This document shows, piece by piece, positions 35,099-44,531 of a stretch of DNA of 64,000 nucleotides. The notes under the pieces were generated by a model. That model was not told the DNA's origin. It did not search any database and saw only the letters and a program-made list of their open reading frames with translations. The position numbers and the translations under genes are program-made. Origin of the DNA: Bacillota bacterium (GTDB lineage Bacteria > Bacillota > Clostridia > Oscillospirales > Ruminococcaceae); the NCBI GenBank assembly GCA_023396225.1, contig JAEWWT010000013.1:38181-102180 (forward strand). Direction: 5' to 3'. Position 1 is the stretch's first letter. Each line of letters opens with the position of its first letter.

Positions 35099-36115
35099 AT
35101 GAGAAAAGTAAATTTTGCTGGAACAAATCAGGAAGTAAGCTGTGCATGTTTAGGAACCATGATGATGGGCACTTTAATAAATAAAACGGATTCTTTCAAT
35201 ATACTTGACGACTTTGTCAGTAAGGATGGAAATTTTATAGACACAGCTAACTGCTATTCATGGTGGTGGGGTAACTCTGAAGCATGGGGCGATGAAAGTG
35301 AAAACATGTTAGGAGAATGGTTCACAGAACGTAAAAACCGTGATAAAGTCTTTCTTGCAACAAAATTTGGTGGAAGACTCAAGGACCCTAAAATGGTTCG
35401 AGATGCAAATGGCGAAATTATGTGGGATAAAGTAGTTCCGGCTTATGAAGGAACTAGCGCTAAGACTATCAGGGCAGCAATTGAAGGAAGTTTAAAGCGT
35501 CTTAAAACAGATTACATTGATCTGTATTATGTACATGTAGATGACAGAAGTGTTGCACTTGAAGAAACACTTGAAACCCTTTCTGATTTGGTTAAGGAAG
35601 GCAAAGTAAAGCATATCGGTTGCAGCAATATGAGAACATGGAGAATTGCAACTGCAAAGGAAATATGCAAGAGCAATGGTTATCCTTTCTTCAAGGCTAT
35701 TCAGCAGGAATATACATATATAAGGCAAAATATCAGTGCTGATAGAGGAATAGGATTTGGCGCTGATGATGAAATGTTTGATTTCATGAAGTCAAATCCT
35801 GATATGACTCTTATTGCGTATTCTCCACTTTTGAAGGGCATATATGCTAGTGAGGAGAAAAGAAAGAATTACTATGGTTGGAATGATTTCAATAATGGTG
35901 AATCAATTGAAAGAATTCAGGTTATTGATAAATTGTCAAAGGAAATGGGCATCTCGGGGAATAAACTTGTTCTTGCTTGGATACTTAACAAAAAGCCATC
36001 GATAATTCCAATATTAGGATTTAGTAATATAGCACAGTACAAGGAAAACATGGATGCGCTTTCAATAAAATTAACAAATGAACAGATGGATATATTGAAT
36101 AGGGGTAAATATTAA
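35099..36115 (+). CDS. Aldo/keto reductase
   Basis: 338-residue (beta/alpha)8 oxidoreductase, NAD(P)H-dependent. The catalytic aspartate and tyrosine region is FIDTANCYSWW (about residues 46-56), and the active-site lysine is in FLATKFGG. The C-terminal nicotinamide/adenine-binding segment PSIIPILGFSN (about residue 300) is present. ATG 35099 follows AAAGGA; the frame runs upstream without a Shine-Dalgarno. Divergent from the HxlR regulator; substrate not predictable. Confidence 0.92.
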   Translation: MRKVNFAGTNQEVSCACLGTMMMGTLINKTDSFNILDDFVSKDGNFIDTANCYSWWWGNSEAWGDESENMLGEWFTERKNRDKVFLATKFGGRLKDPKMVRDANGEIMWDKVVPAYEGTSAKTIRAAIEGSLKRLKTDYIDLYYVHVDDRSVALEETLETLSDLVKEGKVKHIGCSNMRTWRIATAKEICKSNGYPFFKAIQQEYTYIRQNISADRGIGFGADDEMFDFMKSNPDMTLIAYSPLLKGIYASEEKRKNYYGWNDFNNGESIERIQVIDKLSKEMGISGNKLVLAWILNKKPSIIPILGFSNIAQYKENMDALSIKLTNEQMDILNRGKY

Positions 36116-36179
36116 TAATATAGGCAATATTCAATGATACAATATTGCTGTACATAAAGCACAAAAAAATAGCACACAC

Positions 36180-36228
36180 AATAATTTAGGACCAACTTAA
36201 TTATTTAGTTGGTCCTAAATTATTATTT
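36180..36228. terminator. Bidirectional terminator between convergent genes
   Basis: AATAATTTAGGACCAACT and AGTTGGTCCTAAATTATT form a perfect 18-base-pair stem with a 9-base loop. It separates the aldo-keto reductase (plus) from the PHP gene (minus), whose stops face each other. Confidence 0.85.
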
Positions 36229-36287
36229 ATTAATACTAAAATAATTGCCTAATATCATACATAATAAAATATATACACAAGTATTAA

Positions 36288-37232
36288 TTACTGAGTCTCC
36301 AGAAGCTTATTAATATCCTTACTCGTGTATTTTTTATTTATTTTATTGATTAAAGATTTTACTTCGTTATAATTAACTTGTATATTACCATAGCCAGTAA
36401 TTAATTCAAGATGGGGTTTTGTTGCTCCATGAAAATCTGTACCGCCGCTGTATACCAAATTGTATTTTTTAGCATATTCTCTGATTTTTGTTATATGACT
36501 TTTGATATTTGAAGTATGTTTCAGTTCTATTCCATCAATTCCTGCCTTGACAGCTTTTTCTACAAGCATATCAACTGCTGTTTCGGAAATTCCATAGACA
36601 AAAGGGTGAGCTAAACAAGCCAGTCCACCAGATTCATGAATTACATTGACAACTTCCTTAAAATCAGGTAAATCAAATGTAGCATCAACAAAAAAATCAG
36701 AATCTCTTTTAGAGAAGTGATTCCAGTAGAAATCTATATTATTTGCAATGAAAGGGAAACGCTCTATATTCGAAGGGTAACGATTAAGCTCGTTGCTCAT
36801 AACAATAAAACCTTCAGCTTTTTTACCATCTTTTACACATATTGACTCATCAAACTCCAGCGCTTTGTTTCTGCATATAGATTTTAGATTTTCCAGAATT
36901 AATTGTTGCTTTCTTAATCTGTTTTCATGACTATATTTGTTTCTCAGATAATTTTCTACATACGGGATTGAAATACCATAACCAAGTATATCTCTTAGGC
37001 AATTATCTTCTTTGCAGCTGAATTCTATACCGGGAATAAGAGTAACTCCGGAATACAACTTTGCACGCCCATTAATTATATCGTAATAGCAGTCAACGCT
37101 GTCATGATCTGTAAATGAAATGTAATCTGCTCCTTTTTCTTCTAGAATATCTAAAAGCTGTTGAGTAGTGTACGTTCCATCAGAATTATTACTATGTATA
37201 TGTAAGTCAATTTTAATATCATTATCTTTCAT
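36288..37232 (-). CDS. PHP domain phosphoesterase
   Basis: 314-residue metal-dependent phosphoesterase. The trinuclear site motifs are visible: DLHIHSNNSDGT (residues 9-20), FTDHDS (about 40-45), GIEFSC (about 65), ACLAHPF near 205 and GTDFHGATKP near 260. Closest in layout to YciV-type 5'-3' exonucleases/nucleoside-3',5'-bisphosphate phosphatases, which trim short RNA or act on pAp. GGAGG precedes ATG. Transcribed alone on the minus strand. Confidence 0.88.
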   Translation of the reverse strand: MKDNDIKIDLHIHSNNSDGTYTTQQLLDILEEKGADYISFTDHDSVDCYYDIINGRAKLYSGVTLIPGIEFSCKEDNCLRDILGYGISIPYVENYLRNKYSHENRLRKQQLILENLKSICRNKALEFDESICVKDGKKAEGFIVMSNELNRYPSNIERFPFIANNIDFYWNHFSKRDSDFFVDATFDLPDFKEVVNVIHESGGLACLAHPFVYGISETAVDMLVEKAVKAGIDGIELKHTSNIKSHITKIREYAKKYNLVYSGGTDFHGATKPHLELITGYGNIQVNYNEVKSLINKINKKYTSKDINKLLETQ

Positions 37233-37315
37233 CTTAATCCTCCATTAATTAAGTAAATTGTATCACACAGTGTTTTTAAAATCAACTTGTGTTTATTATT
37301 AATACAAATTTACAA

Positions 37316-37360
37316 TACACAAAAAGCGAAGACACCATTTATGAGGCATCCTCGCTTTTG
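37316..37360 (-). terminator. Terminator of the giant membrane protein gene
   Basis: On the minus strand AAAAGCGAGGATGCC and GGTGTCTTCGCTTTT pair over about 15 positions (three G-U), with an 8-base loop and a following T. It lies 21 bases after the stop at 37381 and 84 bases before the PHP gene. Confidence 0.8.
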
Positions 37361-37380
37361 AATAGTAATAACAATTGTTG

Positions 37381-40300
37381 CTACCATGTCCATTCTGACA
37401 TGAAACGAGATACTTTTTCTGAAAACTTTGATTTGTCAGCTGATTGCTTTTTAAGTTCATTCAGTATACCAATTGCAATGAGGATAAGTCCTGCAATAAG
37501 AAGATATACCCACCATGCAGCATTTGTCCAGAATTTCCTGCTAAGGAGAACTGTTGATACTACTATAACAATAACAGACAGCAGGAACCATTTTTTACGC
37601 TTTACCATGAAGGAATAAATTAACATTACAAGCGCAGATATTACAATAATAAGTCCGTCTGAAAGCAAATCACTTACCAAAGCACTTAATAACAGAATTA
37701 CATAAGAAATACAATAGGTGATATATGTTATCCGATAAACAGTTTCCTTGTTATCCTTCCAAATGAAAGTAAGGGCATACATGAAAAGCAGTATGGAAAC
37801 TAAGTTGAGTTCTGTTACTATTACATCAGGAACCGCAAAGAAGGGCTGTGTTATCCATGCTAAAACAAGACACGCAGCTGACATGGTAAACATACCTCTG
37901 TTCGTTGACAACTTATTCTCACGTCGGTACATTGAAGCGAACGATTCACTTAATGCAGGTAGAACCAGCCATCTGAGATCATCCTCAATGAGTGCTAAAA
38001 ACATTACTGTGCATCCAAAAAATCGTGTGTATGCCATAACGTCCGCATAAATATCTTTTCTTTCTATAGAGATTACAAGCTTGTTTGGATGCAAAAGATA
38101 ACTGAGGATAATTGTAAAAAATATTACAAGCATGTATAAAAGTCCAGTTATCGCATAATCATCCGAAATTCCACGAATATTTGATAAAGTAATATAAAGC
38201 ATTATTAATTGTGGAACAAGTATCAGTGTACTGCGGTTTATATAATTTACAAACATACTTATTACAAACACTATAGCTATTGCCAGAAGATAAATATTTT
38301 CATTGTTCGAACCTAAATATGCAAACATTGTACAGGTAGAAAGAATTGCAAGCATATATCCTGAAACTTTAAGTGTTAATAAATAGAAGTGAGGCTTTTT
38401 TTCGCTTATGTTCAGAATAAGCTCATTCACTGCAAAGATTGCAAAGGTAGACCCGCATGTAAAAATAAGTATCCACTTAATGTTTAGATCTCTGAAAATA
38501 ATCATAGAGCATGATGTTACAAATACTGCCAGTGAAAGCAAAGTTGTAACATGCTCTGACTTGCTTTTCAGTACTGCAGAACGTACAGCTGATACAGCGA
38601 TAAGAGCGAGCAGTGGAATAGCTGTGTTTGCACCGAATTGAAAGCTGTTAGAAAGCAATCCGTTTATATCGTAAATAAATTCAGTTATTACTAAAACAAC
38701 AAGAGCAGAACGGAATGCAATAACGAGCGCCAAGTCAATGTTTTTCCAGATTACTGAATCATTTTTCTTTTGAAGCATAAATGTTGAGCAAATCGAAAAT
38801 GCTGCAAGTGCTAATGAACATAAGCCGACAGATGTAGTTGCAGCAACATCCGATGAAGCATTAACAAAAATTATCCGTATAAGTTCATATAAAGGCAATG
38901 CAAATGAACAGGAGAAGAATGCTGCAAAACCAACATAAATCTCTGGGAATCTTCTATCGCTTTTATTTATTGCAGGGATAAGCAATGTAATAATCAGCGC
39001 TGTGCATGCATATGCAAGATAAGCGTAATCAGTCCCACCAACATTTCCTTTAGAACATACTAATGAAAGAACAATTAATTCAATGATTACTGATACAATC
39101 GAAAAAGTAATATCAGACATAACCGTTCTAAGTTTTAATTGTTTTACAAAAACAAACAGTACTTGTAAAATCAATATAATAGTTGCCGTCATACAGCATA
39201 TTGTTGTTAAATCAGAATTCTTGAATATCAGTGATACAAACAGATATTCAAGAACTACACATGCCACTGAAAATAACGACAGCAATATCTTGCTTTTTTC
39301 CTTGTTTAGTTTCGCAAGCAATAGCATGTCAGCAGCAAGAACAGAGTATGCTGCAAAAGTTATCCATGTAGTATCACTTGTAAATATGCACATCAAACAT
39401 ATGCAGACAGCTGAAATTTGAAGTATATTTGATATCAATGTGAATGCTGACTTAAGCTTTTCCGGAACAATATTCATGAGTGAAAATGCTGAAATTATAA
39501 GGCTTATACCAATGACTATATAAGTAAAACTGTCGAAGCTGTCGGGAGAAATTAAGCTGAAAAGACCCGCTGAAATGAAAGCAGTGAATGGTAAGGCACC
39601 ACCAAATCCACTTTTATCAGTAAAACAATTATGCAGATATGATACTGCAAAAAGCATACAGGAGATCATTGAAACAGCTTGGTTTCTTCCGCTGTCAAAA
39701 CAACTGATAATAGAACTCATACTAAGTACTGACACATTTACAATGGCAAATAATTTTAACTGGGATATTATAACAGAAAAGCGTTCTGAAGATGACTTTG
39801 AAAGCCATCCGCAGATTAATATTACAGCAAATCCGTAAATTGAAAGAATAAGTGAAACTACGTCAGTGCTGTTACTTATCTGAATGGCAGTGGCGCAAAC
39901 TGCAGCTGAAAAGCTTAGTAACGAACACCATGAAAACGCTTTGTTTTTATAGTCCAAAGCCCCTTTGAATGTTACAGCTGAAAGTGCAACAAAGGTAATT
40001 GAAATAAGAAGTGGGCAACCTTCTCCTGAAAGTGAGAACCATTCACCAAATACATTAAAGTATCCTGCTGCAATAAGTGTTATTGGCAGAAAAAAGCTTC
40101 CGAGTGTATAGAAAAGCAAACCTGTTTTAGGAAGATTGAATTTACGTTCAGCAAGAGAAGAAGTAGCAAAAAATATTGCAGAAAAGGAAATTAAAACAGC
40201 TGCTCTAATACCGTTTGACATGATATTCCATGTTGTCGTAGCAAAAACAAGTCCTGAAGTAATGATAAACAATGCACCAATAATCAGCATAATATTAATT

Positions 40301-40707
40301 GTACTGACACCATGCTTTTCATTTTGATCTTTTTGCAAACGAATGTCAGGCAAAATATCTTGTGTATTTACTTCGCCAGCATCTTGCAGAGTAATTGTTG
40401 GCTGAATCTGCTGATTTTCATCAAATGCATTTTGAGTAATATTTGTTGGAACAGTTTGTGTAGACGTAATGTTAACATCCTGCTGAATATTTGTCGGCAT
40501 GCTATTATCATTTTTAGTACTGAGATTCTGCTGAAAATGCGTTGTTATTCTCGAATGATACATTTGTTCAAACTGCGAAATATAATCATTCTTTTGTTTC
40601 AATTCTTCATTTAACCTTTTTTTATCAATTTGTGCAGTAATAAATAATACAAGCAAAACAAGAGGAGAAATAAGCCATGCAATAGCCAGACATATAAGTA
40701 TTCCCAT
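37381..40707 (-). CDS. Giant polytopic membrane protein of unknown function
   Basis: 1108 residues, the longest gene here. A first membrane helix (residues 3-24) is followed by a short coiled-coil (KKRLNEELKQKNDYISQFEQ), a Gln/Thr/Asn-rich linker to about residue 130, then about 28 to 30 successive hydrophobic segments to the end, with a short basic tail (KKQSADKSKFSEKVSRFMSEW). The layout resembles large DUF2157/SCO7613-type membrane proteins; I cannot place it further. GGAGGGAAT precedes ATG. No transport or enzymatic motif is visible. Isolated by terminators, so monocistronic. Confidence 0.85.
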   Translation of the reverse strand: MGILICLAIAWLISPLVLLVLFITAQIDKKRLNEELKQKNDYISQFEQMYHSRITTHFQQNLSTKNDNSMPTNIQQDVNITSTQTVPTNITQNAFDENQQIQPTITLQDAGEVNTQDILPDIRLQKDQNEKHGVSTINIMLIIGALFIITSGLVFATTTWNIMSNGIRAAVLISFSAIFFATSSLAERKFNLPKTGLLFYTLGSFFLPITLIAAGYFNVFGEWFSLSGEGCPLLISITFVALSAVTFKGALDYKNKAFSWCSLLSFSAAVCATAIQISNSTDVVSLILSIYGFAVILICGWLSKSSSERFSVIISQLKLFAIVNVSVLSMSSIISCFDSGRNQAVSMISCMLFAVSYLHNCFTDKSGFGGALPFTAFISAGLFSLISPDSFDSFTYIVIGISLIISAFSLMNIVPEKLKSAFTLISNILQISAVCICLMCIFTSDTTWITFAAYSVLAADMLLLAKLNKEKSKILLSLFSVACVVLEYLFVSLIFKNSDLTTICCMTATIILILQVLFVFVKQLKLRTVMSDITFSIVSVIIELIVLSLVCSKGNVGGTDYAYLAYACTALIITLLIPAINKSDRRFPEIYVGFAAFFSCSFALPLYELIRIIFVNASSDVAATTSVGLCSLALAAFSICSTFMLQKKNDSVIWKNIDLALVIAFRSALVVLVITEFIYDINGLLSNSFQFGANTAIPLLALIAVSAVRSAVLKSKSEHVTTLLSLAVFVTSCSMIIFRDLNIKWILIFTCGSTFAIFAVNELILNISEKKPHFYLLTLKVSGYMLAILSTCTMFAYLGSNNENIYLLAIAIVFVISMFVNYINRSTLILVPQLIMLYITLSNIRGISDDYAITGLLYMLVIFFTIILSYLLHPNKLVISIERKDIYADVMAYTRFFGCTVMFLALIEDDLRWLVLPALSESFASMYRRENKLSTNRGMFTMSAACLVLAWITQPFFAVPDVIVTELNLVSILLFMYALTFIWKDNKETVYRITYITYCISYVILLLSALVSDLLSDGLIIVISALVMLIYSFMVKRKKWFLLSVIVIVVSTVLLSRKFWTNAAWWVYLLIAGLILIAIGILNELKKQSADKSKFSEKVSRFMSEWTW

Positions 40708-40863
40708 TTTATTCCCTCCAGTATTTCAAAAGTCAACAATCGTTATTGTTTCTGTCTAATTATAACATATGTGTAAAAAATATAATTAATATAATTAAAT
40801 TTGACTTATGAATTGTGACTAGTAATATAAAATCACAGTTAATATTTAATATAGTTAATTATA

Positions 40864-40899
40864 AAAAAGCAGGAACGACATTAGACGGACCTGCTTTTT
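40864..40899 (-). terminator. Terminator after the cell-wall-binding protein gene
   Basis: AAAAAGCAGG and CCTGCTTTTT pair perfectly, with inner complementarity extending the stem. Minus-strand reading ends in a T-run. It lies 75 bases after the stop at 40974. Confidence 0.7.
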
Positions 40900-40973
40900 A
40901 TTTAAAATAATATTACTTATTGCTTATTCAAAAGGGAATTTATTATATATTTTAATCAATATAACATATGTAT

Positions 40974-41843
40974 TTATGAAATATCATTAAAGTAATCAGG
41001 TGAATAAAAACCAATAAATATGAACAATTCATCATTATCACCCTTACAGATAGCCATACCTATATATGAGTTTTGGATTTTCCATACTCCTACATTCTTA
41101 TCATAAATATCTTGAAAAAAAGTGTCTTCATCAAGTGTGCCATTGTTATTCCTGCCGTCTAAAAGAGCATTTCCATATTTTTTCTCATAATAAGAAAAAA
41201 TTGTATTGAACTCTGAAACATAAGCTTTTTTATCGCTTAAATCTGTTAGCATATATGCACCAATTTCAAGTTTGCCAGTTTTGTCATCAAATATATATCC
41301 GACATCATATGAATTATCACTTAATTTTATTTTAGTGTTTGACATGTATGTATTATCTGACATGATAATACCATTATTTTCAACTTTCTGAACATCTTCT
41401 AATGTGTCGCCCCAGTTTGACTTTCTAAAATCATATCTTGCTACTTTTGTTCCTGCTTTCCCATTCCAGACACCATTTTTGTCAAATGTGTACTGTTTTG
41501 AACCAATATTATATGTACCTGTTGCCATTATCCCTTTCTTATCAAAATAATAAGTTTTTTTATTAATTTTAACCCAACCATTTTTCATTACACCCTCAGA
41601 ATCAAAATATCTTGTACCTGTTTTAAATTTCATAAAACCAGTTTTTGCAATACCGTTTACATCAAAATAATATGTTTTGCCATCAATGGTTTTAAGACCG
41701 GTGACCTTTTTGCCATTATCATCAGTGTATGTTATACCCTTATCTGTCTTTTTAAAATCAGCAGATACTTGTATCATCATTACTGAAATAGAAATAGAAG
41801 CTGACATAGCCAAGCTTAACGCTTTAATAAATATTTTACCCAT
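40974..41843 (-). CDS. Secreted protein with cell-wall-binding (choline-binding type) repeats
   Basis: 289 residues. Signal peptide to about residue 27 (AMSASISISVMMIQVSA), then about five repeats of 20 residues with the aromatic-glycine pattern of CW_binding_1 (YYFDVNGIAKTG, RYFDSEGVMKNG, YYFDKKGIMATG, YTFDKNGVWNG) over residues 33-130, then a 150-residue C-terminal domain that I do not recognise. The repeats bind choline or glucan in relatives; here they would hold the protein at the surface. GGAGG precedes ATG 41843; the frame extends upstream to 41858 without need. Confidence 0.88.
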   Translation of the reverse strand: MGKIFIKALSLAMSASISISVMMIQVSADFKKTDKGITYTDDNGKKVTGLKTIDGKTYYFDVNGIAKTGFMKFKTGTRYFDSEGVMKNGWVKINKKTYYFDKKGIMATGTYNIGSKQYTFDKNGVWNGKAGTKVARYDFRKSNWGDTLEDVQKVENNGIIMSDNTYMSNTKIKLSDNSYDVGYIFDDKTGKLEIGAYMLTDLSDKKAYVSEFNTIFSYYEKKYGNALLDGRNNNGTLDEDTFFQDIYDKNVGVWKIQNSYIGMAICKGDNDELFIFIGFYSPDYFNDIS

Positions 41844-42081
41844 GTTGTAATCCTCCAAGTCATAATTAATTATTCAATTTTATCATATAAATACACATAA
41901 TTCAATACGTTTTAATGTATTTGGAATATTTAATTCCATTAATCTATATTATTAGTTGCCCATATAGTACCATAGTTTAAATCAATAATATCTAATTCTG
42001 TATAAGCTATTACTTAACATGTTTATTTTTGTATGTAGAATCCAACTTTTATCTTATTCTATAGCATAATATTTGCAATAG
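41844..42081. other. A/T-rich intergenic stretch with no gene
   Basis: About 240 bases between the divergent wall protein and oxidoreductase genes. No open frame with a Shine-Dalgarno, hairpin terminator or long repeat is convincing. Transcription starts on the right at the promoter noted at 42082. Confidence 0.6.
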
Positions 42082-42109
42082 TTGACAACTTTTTTCTTTA
42101 TGGTATAAT
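42082..42109 (+). promoter_or_regulatory. Sigma-A promoter upstream of the flavodoxin-fold oxidoreductase
   Basis: TTGACA (42082-42087), 16-base spacer, TATAAT (42104-42109) with an extended TGG before it. About 155 bases of leader follow before ATG 42267; I see no recognisable riboswitch in it. Confidence 0.8.
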
Positions 42110-42266
42110 TTCAACAGACATAAGTATGCTGCACAGGAATTATATTTGCTATTTACAAATAATTTTTAACTATAAATGACAGTAACTATATATCATTTTG
42201 ATTGGACTAAACCCAACAGGACAAAGTAATTGTGAAGATACAATTTAATACGAACGGAGTTTTATT

Positions 42267-42857
42267 ATGATAATATCGGTTATACTGGCACATCCATATG
42301 AAAAAAGCTTTAATCATGCAATAGCTGAAGCAGTTATTGCAACTTTGAAAGAAAATAAGCATGAAGTTTATTATCATGACTTATACGCAGAAAATTTTAA
42401 CCCTGTTATTCCAAAACAAGAACTTATAGAGCAATCTGCTGATCCACTGGTTATAAAGCATATGAAAGAAATTACCGAAGTAGACGGAATTATTATTATA
42501 CATCCTAACTGGTGGGGAGAACCTCCGGCAATACTTAAAGGATGGGTTGATCGGGTGTTGCGTCAGAATGTGGCATATACATTTGAAGACGGTGATAACG
42601 GAGGCGGTTTGCCTATTGGACTTCTTAAAGCTAAAGTCGGTCTTGTATTCAACACATCAAATACTGAGGAAAAACGAGAATTAACCGTTTTTGGTGACCC
42701 TCTTCAAAATATATGGAAATTATGTATTTTTGATTTCTGTGGAGTCAAAACTTTTGACAGACGAATGTTTCGTATTATTGCCGACAGCACTGAAGAAGAA
42801 CGTAAGCAGTGGCTTTGTGAAGCAAAAGAACTAGTAAATAAATATTTTACACATTAA
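42267..42857 (+). CDS. NAD(P)H-dependent flavodoxin-fold oxidoreductase
   Basis: 196 residues of the NQO1/KefF/MdaB type quinone reductases. The N-terminal nucleotide loop is ILAHPYEKSFNHAI (about residues 5-18); IIHPNWWGEPPAILKGWVDRVL (about 75-97) is the conserved dimer/flavin region. It binds FMN or FAD and probably reduces quinones or nitro compounds. Followed by an iron alcohol dehydrogenase at 42962, hinting at a shared redox role; 104 bases separate them. Confidence 0.9.
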   Translation: MIISVILAHPYEKSFNHAIAEAVIATLKENKHEVYYHDLYAENFNPVIPKQELIEQSADPLVIKHMKEITEVDGIIIIHPNWWGEPPAILKGWVDRVLRQNVAYTFEDGDNGGGLPIGLLKAKVGLVFNTSNTEEKRELTVFGDPLQNIWKLCIFDFCGVKTFDRRMFRIIADSTEEERKQWLCEAKELVNKYFTH

Positions 42858-42961
42858 AATAATTAAGGTAATGAAAGCTATAAAAAGAAGTATGGGATTA
42901 GAAAGAAGGACAGGCAAAAAACTAATGTGAAGCATTTATATAATAAAAGGAGATTAAAAAG

Positions 42962-44059
42962 ATGGATATAAATTTTCATATGCCAACAAAAGTAATTATG
43001 GCTAAGGAATGTATATTATCGAATTCAAGTAGTTTTAAGTCATTAGGAACCAAAGCACTTATAGTGACAGGTACACATTCAGCAAAAACAAATGGTTCTC
43101 TTAATGATGTAATTGCAGCTTTGAAAAAAGAGGGTATTAGCTATGCTGTTTATGATAAAGTTATGAGTAATCCTACAATAGCTTGCGTTTATGATGGAGC
43201 TAAAACTGGTAAGAGTGAAAAGGCCGATTTTGTTATTGCAATAGGTGGTGGTTCACCAATGGATGCTGCTAAAGCAATTGCACTTTTATCAGCACAAGAT
43301 ATTTCTGAAGACGATTTGTTTTCAGGTAAATATAAAAATAAAGTGTTGCCAATGGCATTTGTACCAACTACTGCAGGAACAGGTTCAGAAGTTACACCAT
43401 ACTCAATTTTAACAAATGACAAAGCACAGACAAAAACAAGTATTGCATCACCTCTGTTATTTCCTGCAATTGCATTTTTAGACAGTAAGTATACTAATAA
43501 CTTATCTCTAACTACAACAATAAATACAGCTATTGATGCATTATCTCATGCTGTTGAAGGAATGCTGTCAATCAGAGCTAATGCAATTACTGATATGATT
43601 GCTGTTCAAAGTATTAAATTGATATCTGAATGTTTTGAATCATTAAAAAATAATGTACTTACTGATGAGGTAAGAGAAAAGCTATTATATGCATCAATGC
43701 TGGGCGGAATTGTAATTACACATACTGGAACAACAGCTGTTCACTCAATGGGCTATTCATTAACCTACTTTAAAAACATTGATCACGGTCGTGCTAACGG
43801 GTTGTTAATAGGTGAATTTTTAAACTATGTTTATAATATAAAGCCTGAGAAAATCAGCCAAATTTTAAGTGTTATGAATTTTAGTACAGTTAACGAGTTT
43901 AAATCAGTAATTAATAGCTTATTTGGTAGTAAGGAAAAAATAACAGCTGAAGAATTAAGAAAATATGCATCAATTGCTATTAAAGCGAAAAATATATCTA
44001 ACTGCATTGTAACACCTAATGAAAGTGATTTATTTAATATTTATAATGTAAGTTTTTGA
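42962..44059 (+). CDS. Iron-containing alcohol dehydrogenase
   Basis: 365-residue group III alcohol dehydrogenase. The NAD-binding segment GGGSPMDAAKAIA (about residues 95-107) and TTAGTGSEVTPY (about 137) are present; metal-ligand histidines lie in HAVEGML, HSMGYSL and HGRANGLL. Slightly shorter than the usual 380-400. GGAG precedes ATG. Works probably in fermentation (aldehyde to alcohol). Substrate not predictable. Confidence 0.93.
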   Translation: MDINFHMPTKVIMAKECILSNSSSFKSLGTKALIVTGTHSAKTNGSLNDVIAALKKEGISYAVYDKVMSNPTIACVYDGAKTGKSEKADFVIAIGGGSPMDAAKAIALLSAQDISEDDLFSGKYKNKVLPMAFVPTTAGTGSEVTPYSILTNDKAQTKTSIASPLLFPAIAFLDSKYTNNLSLTTTINTAIDALSHAVEGMLSIRANAITDMIAVQSIKLISECFESLKNNVLTDEVREKLLYASMLGGIVITHTGTTAVHSMGYSLTYFKNIDHGRANGLLIGEFLNYVYNIKPEKISQILSVMNFSTVNEFKSVINSLFGSKEKITAEELRKYASIAIKAKNISNCIVTPNESDLFNIYNVSF

Positions 44060-44169
44060 GTACGGTTTAAAGCTTTATAAATTATGTTTAATAAGATGCG
44101 CTATTTTATAATAGGGTTTGACTTGTTATAAATTTTTTTAAAAATATGACACCTTAATTTTCCAAATAG

Positions 44170-44210
44170 TTATGTATATAATATTATAAAATAGGTGATT
44201 ATATACATAA
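44170..44210. repeat. Perfect inverted repeat, 13-base arms
   Basis: TTATGTATATAAT and ATTATATACATAA flank a 15-base spacer. There is no T-run on either side, so it is not a terminator. It could be an operator or part of a small decayed element; it lies in a gene-free stretch with the remnant at 44237. Confidence 0.5.
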
Positions 44211-44236
44211 TACCATTTAAAGACAGAATATATTAG

Positions 44237-44416
44237 ATGGTTGAAAAACTGGCTCAAAATCAGATTATAAAGGTTAGTGTCGGATATGCGCCGCTGTAGA
44301 AAATCAAATTTGTTAAGTGTTTAAAAGAAATAGCTTCTTGCAGATGGTACAGTGAATAAGCAGATTTAAGCATTAACTTTGAGGATATTGAATACGAGCA
44401 TCAAATGATTTATTAG
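44237..44416 (+). pseudogene. Possible decayed recombinase N-terminal fragment
   Basis: One frame reads IIKVSVGYAPL, stop, then KFVKCLKEIASCRWYSE, stop, then ADLSINFEDIEYEH, with stops at 44297 (TAG) and 44357 (TAA). The pattern (beta strand, helix, CRWY) is reminiscent of the N-terminal arm of some tyrosine recombinases. No start with a Shine-Dalgarno exists. The resemblance is weak and the call rests on pattern only. Confidence 0.25.
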
Positions 44417-44531
44417 CATATAATAAAATTACTTTTTTGTAATAAAATGCACTTTGAAAATGTAGTTGATAGGCTATTTTTGAAGAATAATTGTGATAAT
44501 TTACAAGAGAATTAAAGAAAGGGAAGAATAT

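Noticed and set aside
37381..40614. Plus-strand frames of 80-110 codons inside the giant membrane gene and similar antisense frames in spoIVA, sipL and dxs
   Set aside because: They are opposite-strand shadows of long conserved genes and lack Shine-Dalgarno sites.
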